64,000 nucleotides of DNA from Embiotoca jacksoni (Eukaryota; Chordata; Actinopteri; Embiotocidae). A model generated the notes under the pieces. The model was not told the DNA's origin. It worked only from the letters and a program-made list of their open reading frames with translations, and did not search any database. The translations under genes and the position numbers were made by a program. The stretch spans positions 12,904,501 to 12,968,500 of the forward strand of contig JAKOON010000006.1 in the NCBI GenBank assembly GCA_022577435.1. Direction: 5' to 3'. Positions 14,201-25,000 of the stretch are shown here, piece by piece. The number at the start of each line of letters is the position of its first letter. Within the stretch, counting starts at the first letter, position 1.

Positions 14201-16022
14201 GGACCTTAGTCTGAGTGACTATTTTTACTGTCTCCTTGTGATTCTTGGTCAGATCTTTTCCAACTAAACACATTTGTGAAATTCAATTCAAACACACCAC
14301 CTCACCCTTGCAGTCATTCATTCCCTTGGGAGTCACAGTTGAAATCATAAATGGGGACCATATTCTCACAAACACTCTGTCTTGAAAGTGCCTTCGAGTC
14401 TCCCGTGTAGAAATCCAATCAGCCGTGTTACAGATGAACACGAAGCCACCAGAAACTGTAGATTGACTTCAGTTTGATGTTGTGTATAACTTTGAATTTC
14501 TGATCAGGTATGATTTTGAAAGTACATTTTGCGTTCTATTTTCTGGTGTTTGTGACGCAGAACTACTGTGGAATGGGCAAAGACCCGAAACTTCCCACCT
14601 TTCAGCCAGGCCAAGATGGAGGACACACAGTTCGTGGATGTGAAAGTGAAGGTGGGATTCCCGTACCTCTACTGTCATCAGGGAGACTGCGAACATCTCG
14701 TCATCATCACGGACATCAGGTAAGTCTGACTAATTGGCAACACGGCCCCTCGTGTCAGGAATGAACAGGTGTCACTTTTCACGAAAATGTATTGTTAGTT
14801 ATCCCAATGCACACTTTAGTGCGGTCCGAGATGGAACCAGGTAGCTATTATTTGTCAAAAAATTACTGTTACTCTAGTTGTGCCAAGGAGAGACAAACCC
14901 ATGACTAAACTTAAGTCATTTATCACTTTAGATCACTTTAACTAAAATTATTTAGCAGGTTTTTGTCTTGTCTTTAACGAGGCTAAGGTGAGGTTGTTTT
15001 GACCAGGTCAACAGAATAAAACCTGAAGGTATTTAGTTGACAATACTATTGATAAATTGCATTAAAAAAGTTTGTTAAATGACTTGAGTGGTGAATTATC
15101 AACACTGTTGATCTTGTGTTGTATGAATTAATCGTTTTAGGCGCTTCTTCTCAGGTTTCTGTCATGAAGTTTTCAGTGAAGTGGAAATTAACCAATGTAA
15201 TCCATGTGATGATGTAGGGTCATTTTATCTCTTTGAAATAATAGTGAATAAGGTGTTTGTTCTGAGTCAGAGGCATGTGTGTTTGTATGGAAAAAGCTGC
15301 CATTAAATCCTGTTAGTTACACCGCGCTTCAATGCACTGTAAAGTGATGAAGTGATTTCTGCTGTACAAGAGGGGACGTAAAGGGAGGGGACGGTGTCGA
15401 CTGACTGGATGCTCTTAGAAATCAGCTTTATCACTGCAACCTTTTGAAAGAAAGCACCTCATTGTCGGACAGGACTCGACGGCTTTCACAAGACTTTCGG
15501 TGCATTTTGGTGTCGTTGCACTAATGGGTGCGTAAATGTCTCTGAGCTGATGCCTTATTGGCGTAAGCAGGGTGACCACACATGAAAGCAGCTCTTAATA
15601 TCACCAATGTGAGACAAATCTATTCTCAGTCTCGAAGAAACAGCCCTCACCTTTTTTTTTTTTTTTACCCTTTACACGTTACAGACTGGTTCATAAGAAT
15701 GACTGTTTGGACAAGAAGCTGTACCCACTTCTCATGCACAAGCACCGAGTCCTCACCCAGAAGTGTTCCGTTTGCCACCTCTTCATCGGCAGGTGTGTAA
15801 AAATCTGGAGTTTCATAAACAGTGTGACGGATGTGGCTTTTTACAAACTGATCAATCCTCTCTGGCTTTTCTAGATGGGCTACAACCAACGACCAGTTCG
15901 CTCCCAGCGACCCGTGTCTCTTCTGTAATAAATGCTTCCGGTTGCTGCACTACGATGCTGAGGGCAAAAAACTGGGAGATTTCTTGGCCTTTCCCTACGT
16001 GGACCGTGGTGCATTTAACTGA
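11263..16022 (+). CDS. SNAPC3: snRNA-activating protein complex subunit 3 (SNAP50), 9 exons
   Basis: Exons: 11263-11495, 12222-12305, 12438-12516, 12641-12745, 12876-13025, 13349-13431, 14561-14719, 15685-15792, 15875-16022. They total 1149 nt, 382 codons plus TGA; all junctions are GT-AG and in phase. The start is the ATG in ACATGGCGGCG. The conserved C-terminal half carries a Cys/His-rich zinc-binding region: C283, H284, C288, H290, C305, C325, C328, C348, C351, C354 and H359, in motifs such as FPYLYCHQGDCEH, KCSVCHLF and CLFCNKC, ending FPYVDRGAFN. SNAPC3 is a nuclear subunit of SNAPc. With SNAPC4 and SNAPC1 it recognises the proximal sequence element of snRNA genes for Pol II and Pol III. 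Human SNAPC3 is slightly longer (411 aa), mainly at the variable N-terminus. Confidence 0.96.
11496..12221 (+). other. SNAPC3 intron 1, with (AT)n tract
   Basis: This 726-nt intron contains a self-complementary AT/TA tract at about 12083-12132, with internal AGAT and TCTA interruptions. No exon is seen in it. Confidence 0.6.
13026..13348 (+). other. SNAPC3 intron 5
   Basis: This 323-nt intron runs from donor GTAACC to an acceptor after TGTTTCAG. The open frame running from exon 5 into it is chance read-through. Confidence 0.6.
13432..14560 (+). other. SNAPC3 intron 6, containing a dispersed repeat copy
   Basis: This 1129-nt intron carries repeat copy A (13616-13837), near-identical to a copy between SNAPC3 and PSIP1. 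The rest shows no exon or RNA gene. Confidence 0.6.
13616..13837 (+). repeat. Dispersed repeat, copy A
   Basis: These 222 nt match 17746-17968 with four substitutions and one single-base indel by eye (about 98% identity), from AATCTGCCAC to TGCTCAGGAG, in the same orientation. No terminal inverted repeats or poly(A) tail are evident. The flanks differ, so these are either recent copies of a short element or a small segmental duplication. Confidence 0.9.
14720..15684 (+). other. SNAPC3 intron 7
   Basis: This 965-nt intron has a poly-T tract (about 15652-15666) close to the 3' splice site. No other feature is recognised. Confidence 0.55.
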
Positions 16023-16175
16023 TGCTTTTCTCTTGAGCGCTGCTCAAATCACAATTTAATGCTGTATAATACAGTTTGATGTTTCATATTTCAGATAGAA
16101 ATGTTCTGACACTTGGGGAATGGATATTTTCTTTCAAAACTGTTGCATTTTGATTTCACAGATTTTCCTGTTTGA

Positions 16176-16181
16176 AATAAA
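16176..16181 (+). terminator. SNAPC3: SNAPC3 poly(A) signal
   Basis: AATAAA lies 154 nt after the TGA stop. A T-rich tract (about 16200-16210) follows, as is usual for a cleavage region. Confidence 0.65.
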
Positions 16182-16219
16182 TAGTAACATTAACTGAAAT
16201 TTTTTTTTTTCTGGGGTGC

Positions 16220-18350
16220 ACAATTCTTTATGTTCTTTAAACTTATTTGCATTGTTTGATCTGTAAATCATTAAAAACTGAGATAACAGCCCAGTAAACA
16301 GCCGTGTCCTCAGTTTAGTCCTCAGCAACCTCAAATATTTCTCTGTAGCACTGAATTCTATGTTCCTAAATGCACAAAAATTAGTTCAGAAAAAAGCCCT
16401 AAGTTGTATTTATAAAGATTTTATCAACCAAATACTCAGCAGGAATGCTTCGGTGTGTTTTAATCAGATCTGAGAACGGTTTGGCAACATCACATTTTTA
16501 TTTTTATTGGTGTATTTTATAAACTGGTTCCCACCTACTTCACATCAGTGAGTACAGCACAGACTAAAATACATTAATGTGAAATAACCAAAACTGTCTT
16601 TAGGAGAAAGGTTTGTGCCCACGTAGGACCCTATTGCTCATAGAAACTCCCGGTGGTCATGGAATTTCTAGATTATCAAGGAATTATAAAAAGTCTGTTC
16701 TGGACATGAAAAGTCAGGAGATTTTTTTTTGGTTTTTTTTGTTGGCCAAGTCATTGAAGATCATAGAGTTCTGTTTGTACCATGTTTAAATTTGATTTGC
16801 CATTTATCAAAATGTAAAATTTTCCCTGAAGTATTTTCTACTTCTTGTTTCCCCGAGTGGTTTTATCGCCTTTTTGCTCATTAACAATCACTTCAATGGA
16901 AATATGTGTTTTCCTGTGGCTGCTAATGTAGGCAAACAAACCATGTAAATTCAAAGAGCTCCGGCTACAAAATAATGACTTCAATGATCGGTTGGGTAGA
17001 CGGCAAAACAGCCAGATTTAAAGTCTGTAAAACTACCATTGATCTATAGAAATATGGGAGAGGGAGTTCTTCGCGGCCACGCTAACAGTAAGAATCATTA
17101 GGCAGGGGCAGCCATAGTAGATACATTTCGTTTCTATTTAGAAAGAAATGCTTCTGCTTAGTTTATTGTCTAAGCAGTAAAATAAATGTGGTTTTGTACT
17201 GAAAATGCCTGTGATATAATATAAAGCTTACAAATTGCTGGAAATGAAATAATGCGGCTGGATTTTCTCTGATCAGCACAAAGGCGGGACTGTTTTTTAC
17301 GTTCATTAGTCAGTAAAAGAAAAGGAATTTGACATAAGTCTCAGAGTGGGAATCCTGCAGAAATTTATTTTTCAGATAATAGGAATACAAGGTCTATAAG
17401 GATACGCAAATTCCTCACGTACACAGTGATGTCAGTCTACGTGTTAGGAAAGATTCTTTCACATTCAGTCCATCTCACATAGCTGGCAATTGGTCTACCC
17501 AGAGGCATGAAAAAAATAAACCATGTTCACAAGTTCATCAGATTTATTTTTACAGCAGTAACAACTTTATTTGGAACAAATAGAATCACAGTAAAGTAAT
17601 CATAGCCTGACCCCTGAGATCAGACAGGCGAAGTCTGCTGTAAGTCTTTACTTCACGGAGTATTCAAGGAGACTCGGCATTTATCACATGAGTTTTGCCC
17701 TATCAATATGTTCAATAGTGTAACTATTGATGGTGTAACTGGGGCAATCTGCCACTAATTACTCACCAAAGCACACAATATATATGAATTTATGGCTGAA
17801 AAAAACTCCCCAACAAATACAATTATACTCCTTTTTGAGTAGTATTGGCTTAACTTAACAGTGCCCAGCTGTTGTGTAGAAAATTCATCTTAGGCTTCGC
17901 TCTATGTGGCAGTATTTAAAAGGGATAGTTTGCTTTTTTGAAGTTGGGTTATATGATATGCTCAGGAGGCACAAGGGTCCAGATCCCGCCAGGGTTCCAT
18001 GAACTATGCTTTATTCTCAAATGTTACTAAGACAGAAATTATGCTGGGAAACGTGAATTTTTTTTTTGTGTCTAATGACTTTGCTCCCCATCATTTGTGA
18101 TATAAATTGTATAAGTATAACCATCCATGACATCGTGGCACATTTTCTCAATGAAAGAACGTTTTGGCGAAAAGCTCTTCACCAAATGGACGAGAGGCGA
18201 GCAGCAAAGGCGACGTGTGGTTTTGTGGGTGCACATGAGCATGCGCTTGTGTTTAGGCTGAGCGGAGGGCTTGTACCGGGGGCCAATCACAATAATGTTG
18301 TGGTGCAGGATGTGAACATATGATTTCAGATCAAAGGTGTACTATAGCTA
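16220..18350. other. Intergenic between convergent SNAPC3 and PSIP1
   Basis: This spacer of about 2.1 kb lies between two 3' ends. It is AT-rich and contains repeat copy B (17746-17968). No exon or RNA gene is recognised. Confidence 0.5.
17746..17968 (+). repeat. Dispersed repeat, copy B
   Basis: This is the second copy of the 13616-13837 unit, in the same orientation, 4.1 kb away and outside the SNAPC3 transcript. It is preceded by a short inverted repeat (TCAATAGT-GTA-ACTATTGA near 17711-17730) that copy A lacks. Confidence 0.9.
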
Positions 18351-18354
18351 CTAC

Positions 18355-18360
18355 TTTATT
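18355..18360 (-). terminator. PSIP1: Candidate PSIP1 poly(A) signal
   Basis: TTTATT on the plus strand reads AATAAA on the minus strand, about 650 nt past the PSIP1 stop. Further AATAAA-like sites occur near 17.57 kb, so the true end is uncertain. Confidence 0.4.
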
Positions 18361-19008
18361 ATTGGATTGAAACAGGTCGTCAGACAGGCACAAAAATACT
18401 CTTATTTACATCTATGTTAAAAGAAAACTTAAAAGACACTTGGATATGGTTGGAAATAAAGCATTTTCTTGGCAAAAGAAACTTTGTCAAACTCCACAAA
18501 ATACTATGTGTGCATCTGAAGTGAATTTCAATGAAACTATGCTTTAGAGAGCGTTTACACAGCTGCCATTAGACATTTTTAATGGCGCTTCTAACTACAG
18601 AGACTCGTCTGTACTGTAAATCATGTGAGGTTATGATCAGTAAACGTCAACAACAGTTTACAAAATGCAGCTACAATCCAAACCATCCAGACGATAAGAG
18701 GAACCAGATGGTGCTAACCCGTCTCCGTGAGCATGCTCTTTAAAATCTACGCTCACTCCTGCAGATTTGCAAGTTCTTACTCACTATTGTTACTCAACAG
18801 ATGCAACATGTAGCATGTAGCTCCAGATGAAGGCGTCTGAAAGGTAAATATTACACAAAGTACAAAAATACAGTATGTAGTCAGTCATTATCTGTGCGTG
18901 GTGGTGGTGGGGGAGGGGAGGGTTACGTACTAAAACACTTAAGCAGCAATGCTGACAAAATCGGTCAGTAAAATGGAAACAAATCTCTTCTTCCAGCATG
19001 TAGGGCAC
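18361..19008 (-). other. PSIP1: PSIP1 3' untranslated region
   Basis: This is the sequence from the TGA at 19011-19009 to the candidate poly(A) signal. It contains a CCACCCCCACC-like tract near 18900-18920 and no coding signal. Confidence 0.45.
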
Positions 19009-22000
19009 TCAAGTGGACTCCTGGGCTTTTGGGGCACTGCAGTCAAAAAAAACAAACGTACAAGGTGGAATTCAGTCTGGATGATTTATCGAAATAATTG
19101 AACAAAGCCTGGAAAATCTGTTATGAATCATTTCATGTATGCTGACGACCTTGTAATTTTTTTTTTTTAGTCCATACGGTGTTGGGCTGCAGCAATTGTT
19201 ATCAAAGGTGTTCTTACAGTACAGCAAAAATCACGAGATCAAATTCAATGCCAAAACAATTCATGTCTTGACAGTCACAAGTACAGAGGATAGAAAATTC
19301 ATTTCCTTGTAAATACATGAAATACCCTTTTCTCAGTAATTAATTGAAACACGACACGGTTATCAACAGTTCTTTTGTTTGGCAAGCTGTGTTCTATCAA
19401 CGTTAAATGCTCCTTATTTGGAGCTTTTTCCACATCTCTATCAGCTTATCTTTAGTGTGGCTGCAAGAAAAGTAGTCTGCTGAGGCCGGTTCCCGCATGG
19501 CATCGTGCCAGTCAACTGCTTGTGTTCCCACGAGAGGTACTTACAAAACATCTGATATACAAATTAATGTATCACTTGGATTAGTTTGAGAAAAGCATCC
19601 TAAAGGCTTTAACCAGCTGTCAGAAGAGCTGCGCTTGGTACTCATCCAGGCTTTTTTTTTGTTGAAATGTTTAATTCAAGGATGAATTGTAGTGATTTCA
19701 CCTTATGTCTTGTTTTCTCATTGTTGGTTAGTAACTGTTAATTGAACCTCCTAGTACGTATGGCCTGTGTAGACCCAGTCTAACTTAATGTCTGTACTGT
19801 AGACCTCCACTGTTGTCCAGAAATATTAACAGCATATTAATGAGCCACACTGTTGTACTATGCTTTTATTACCATGAACTGGAGTTCAAGTTCCTTGAAC
19901 ATCAAATGTGTAATGCTGAAATATGTTCCCAACTAAAGCTTTTTTTACTCCTGTTTTTTTTTTTTTTTTTTTTTACAAACTACACTGCCCAACTGTTAAG
20001 GAAATTACTGACTCCTTTGTTGTATTTTTATATGCAACTATATATTTTAAAATACTTACGTCATTATCAGGAATCAATGGCCTCGGGGCTTTCTGTTTTC
20101 CAAGTAAGAAAACCTATTTCAAATCACTACAAAACGAAATAACTAAATCAGGCCTTAAAACAAAGCCTACTTTGAGACTACTTTCCTTTCTCAAAAGTAT
20201 GTTGGAGTGGTTATGCCCTGTTAAAAAAAAGCTAATAGTGTTAAATTCAATATTTATGCTTTTGTCTGGCCTCAATGAACACCAGGAAAAAAAAAACCTA
20301 GACCGTTGCAGGCTAACGCTCACATGAGGTGAGGTGAATGTCAGACGTTGGTTAGTTGTGAACAGGGTCATTGTCATTTAGTTTCAGCTGAGATTAAGGA
20401 GGACATAATGAGAGGATCACCAGTGGACAGCTACAAGCGCAGGGTTTAAGGCACCCAAAACTGTTTGCGATCAGGTCTGCTCAGACCGCATTTGGAGGTG
20501 GTCCTGGACACACGTGGCCACATTAAAGGACCACCTACTCAATTTACGTCCTCTTAAGCAGAAATTTCCAAAGCCTCTTCTGGGATACTCCCCCCCCCTC
20601 AGTTTAACTCATCTGCAGGTTTTGACGCACTACCTCCCCACAGAGCCCCCATCTGCTTGTATGCAAAAAAAAAAAATGTATCATCAATCTCTAGTTCGTT
20701 TATCTGCTCAAACCCGCTGGAATAAATAAATAATCTGAGCCTGAAACGATGAGATCGGATCGAGCCTGACGGAGTTTAGGTAGAGAATTACAAACGCAAA
20801 GAAGTGCAGATAGGATATGGGAAGATTTATTGTGTTTCTTTAAGAGCACTTCAAATTTATTACAACGTAGTTGAGTTGGGTCGAATAATTCATAGTAATA
20901 ACTTATGTCACCAATAGGCTAATTGACGGCGCATTAAAAGGAGGATTGCGTGAGCGAGGACGTCTCGTTTCCTTAGACTTCTCTCTCTCTCTCTCCGAGT
21001 TTCTGTTCGTGTTTATTTATATTATAAAGGTGATTATTTGCAAGTACCTTGAGGAAGTGAGATCCCATGATGGTCACTCAAGACCCATGCGGAGACGCAT
21101 GTAAAAGCCAGGTGTGAATAGGGCCATTGTCGTTTATTTTCTACCGAGACAACTGAGGTGATGACCACCATAACCTGCGTGTTGTCTTAACTACCTGTGA
21201 TTTTCTCCTGCTGAGGCGTCCTCAAGAAGCTTCTCCCTCTCGGTCTCCTGCTTCTTCTCCTCAGGGCTGATGTCCCCATTTGTCACCCTGTCTTTAGGCA
21301 GATGACAGAAACACACAAAGGTAGTCAGACAGAACATCCCGACACGACCTAAACCACCACAGAAGAGGAGACCTCACAGGAGCATGTGATGACGCGTGCA
21401 GAACTCCGGACCATACACAGATAAATAGGATTTTCCACCCATTCGGCATGCTTTGCTTTAGAGAAGACCTTTCACAGACGAACCCATTTCGATGGAAGTA
21501 ATAATGTACACGGATGTGGTGGCAAATCTGTGATTACAATCTGTGCTTGTGTTGAGAATCTCAACCACAGAGATCCTATGACATCCCCCTGGAAAGGAGA
21601 GAGGACATCAACTGCATGCAGAGCATCAATGTGTCTGTTCTCTGGTTGGTTTGCATGAGTGACTCAGCTGACGGTCATAGTGGATTTACCAACAACCAGC
21701 AGACAGTCCTTATAATGCAACTTTGTCACCTGACTAGACCATCTCTCACTGTTGCTACATTAAAGTAAAATGTCATGTGCTGGAGTACTGCCATCAAAAC
21801 AGCAACTAGGTTCCTTATTTAACTACTCATTTACATTTAAAAAAAAAAAATCATTATCATTAATAATCAATACAACAATCTGCATCAATTTGTAATATTG
21901 TTGTTATTATTCTAATAATTTTTTTTTAATTCAAATCTAGCGTCATCAATTCATTACAATGTTACGTCAAACGCATTACCTGTGTTAGAAATATTCTATC

Positions 22001-25000
22001 GAAGCATTAATAAATGTGTGTTACTGTCATTCTTTGACTCTGCTAACAAGAAAAGGATAGAAAGTCGAGACAGATCGACTCCTTTTGATATTATTTTGTT
22101 TAGGCAGGTATTTAGTTAAATGAAACCAATGGTGTAATGTAACACAGTAACAAAACAATGTTACAGTGCTTCAGTATTCTTTTTTTTAGGACTATTAATA
22201 TTTGCGTATTTACATTTCTGTCAACTTTGACTTTTACTCAACTGCATTACCAAAATGAAATACATACTTTTCATCCAATATATTTAACCTGACTTAGTTG
22301 CAACAAAATAAAAGTGGATGAAACTTGACAGCCTGACGATACAGATTACATCCAAGCAGGTCTCAAAAGTCACTGTAGAGAGTCCACTTGTAGCCACAGT
22401 GGCCCCAGTTCAGAAGGTTTTACAATGTTTGAAAGAATAAACTTCATAATTCTCAAAATTCTGACTACTTGCATTTTTAATAACTATTCACTTTTACTTT
22501 CAATACCTGATTACATTTAATATCAAAAACATTTTCTAATAGGTGACTTTAACTTTTACTAAAGTCACTTTCTGGACATTTGCAGCAGGGTAAAAATTGG
22601 CCTTAACGGAACCCCCCGTTCAGACGTTGCAGACAAATATGAAGTGATGTTTGCAGCTGGAACAGCAAAGAAGAAATTGAAGATAGGCGCGACTGCATAC
22701 AGATCAGTGAACTAATCGTACGATCCTGTCTGAAGGTGACTAAAAAGAGGCAGCATGGACAAACACAGGAGAACCTCTTATTAAAAGTACCTGAGTTGTT
22801 TTCTTTGGCCTGCTCAACTCTCTTCAGCGCTCCTTTCTTCGCGTCTTCATGCTGCCGTTGTTCAGCTAAAGACTTGTTGAGCACCTGGCTGAGCACGCAA
22901 TCGCCTTCTCCGACCAGGAACATACTCTTGAACTTGTTGTACAACATGGTGGCCTTGTCAATGATGTCCTGGCTGGCCTTGAATCGGCGGATCTAGAGCG
23001 TGAATGAAAAGAGTGCATAATCACTCAGCAAGAGACTTCGTGATTATGTATTTCATTTTAAAGGATAATCTGCATCGGTGTCTACCTTTTTGAGCGTTGC
23101 GATAAGTTCACTGTGTTTCTGAAGGTGCTGGGTCGTGACCTGAAGGGCCCCGATCTCATCTAATGCGTCCAAGCACTTCTTTACGTCCTAGTGAGGCGAG
23201 GGCAGGGAGGGCCAAAGACAGAGGTGACATGGAAGGAAGTAAAAGAAGTTTAGGCATAAAGTCACCGGAAATAAAATCAACAAAAGTCAAATTAAAAAAG
23301 ACAATTGGGAGTTCTGCAGAAACACAAATGTATGGTTGTATGTATTCTGCATATCTGATCCTTACTGATCAATATAGTATTTGGAGTGAGCAGATTTAAA
23401 TGTTCATCATACTCCTTGAATTATGTTCCACAATGTGCTATCTTGCTTTGAGTAGCATTAAAAAACAGGGATGCAGCAACGTTTAGGTATGAAACAATTT
23501 CAGTCTGATAGTTTTGGAGATCACAATCTTCATTTAGCGCATCACGACAAATTAAGACTTCTGGAAGTGTATTTCAGTTTCTGATCAAATGCAGTAGTCC
23601 ATGGAGGTTGTTAAAACAAAAATAGACACACGTGTTCAGTAGAGCTGCAACAAATGAAAACCTTTCTCATCATTATTTAGAGTGATCAAGTTGCTTATGC
23701 AGTAGCAGAAAAGAGAAAAGAATTTCCCATTTTGATTTCGTTGTTTTACTTAAACTACAACCTAAAGCCCCAAAATATTCAGTCACGTGTAAAACATGAC
23801 ATAGAAAAGCAATCAGAGCCTCACATTTGAGATGCTGGATTGATGGATCGTTTGATATTTTAACCCAAAGAATTTTTATAAGATCAGTTATCAATAAAAG
23901 TTGCACATCAGCCAACTTTCCTTTGGCTTTGATTTAGAACTGAAACTTTGTTTTATTATGTTCAGGCTGCTGTCTAAGGACCAAACACAATTGTCCACGT
24001 GTGTCCGGAGGGTCTTTTGGATGCAACAGTACTGTGTGACAGATCATACATCTGACTGTCACACTGTCACAGGTCCCTGCACGGCTCCATTTCACTAAAT
24101 TCATGACAATGACCAGCTTCTGTGGTAAAATGAAGCTGTTGTGTTTATACTGTTTGGGTCACGTACAAAGTCGAGGCACAATTGATTGACAGTGAGTGTA
24201 ACGCAAAGATCTGTGTGCGGAAATTCCGCTCGCAAAGGAGTAACGGGGACATTCACCTCAAGGTACAATCACAGAGTTTTGTCTTTTAACACGACATGGG
24301 GGATTCTGGGATACATTAAAAAAAAACCACAAAAAAAAACCTACAATTAAATCATCAAGAGGAAGTTTTACATCTGAAGTTGAATCACATTCAGATGAAT
24401 GTGCTGCAGCTTTTAGTTTCACAGCATTTTATGTAGAGTTGAAATGTAACAAAGTGAAGAGTCTGAGCCCTTTGTTTGTTTGTTCAGCACATGAAGGGGG
24501 AAACATCAATTTATGACACTGTCAGAGCAGAAAGATGGGACTTGTGCGAGATGTTTATGATTTGCAGGACTTACAGGGTTGTCAATTTTCAGTGAAATCT
24601 TAATTTCAGTGTGTAGTCTCTGGAGTTTCAGGTCAGTTGACATTTCTGAGTAAAGAGAAAAGAAAACATAGTTCCTTTTAGATTACTATCAATTTAACAA
24701 CACATGTTTTGTGGGTTGCAACACCTCCCCACACTCGTGAAGATTCTATTTTGGAATTGCCAAAGACATAAAGTAAAATAAAATTGATCGGAAATGACAC
24801 ATTGTGGTGCATCACCTTTTTTCTTGGGTCCTGTCGTCTCTTCATTTTTCTTCCCATCATCTTTGTTTGGTCTGAAAGACAATAATAACACTCCACGTCA
24901 GAAATCCCTCCACTGGCCCTGGTGGCCCCAGAAACCAATGATGAACTGCAACTTTGTAAGAGGTCCCGTCCCATCTCTTACTCCCCTCATTTCCTGCCAC

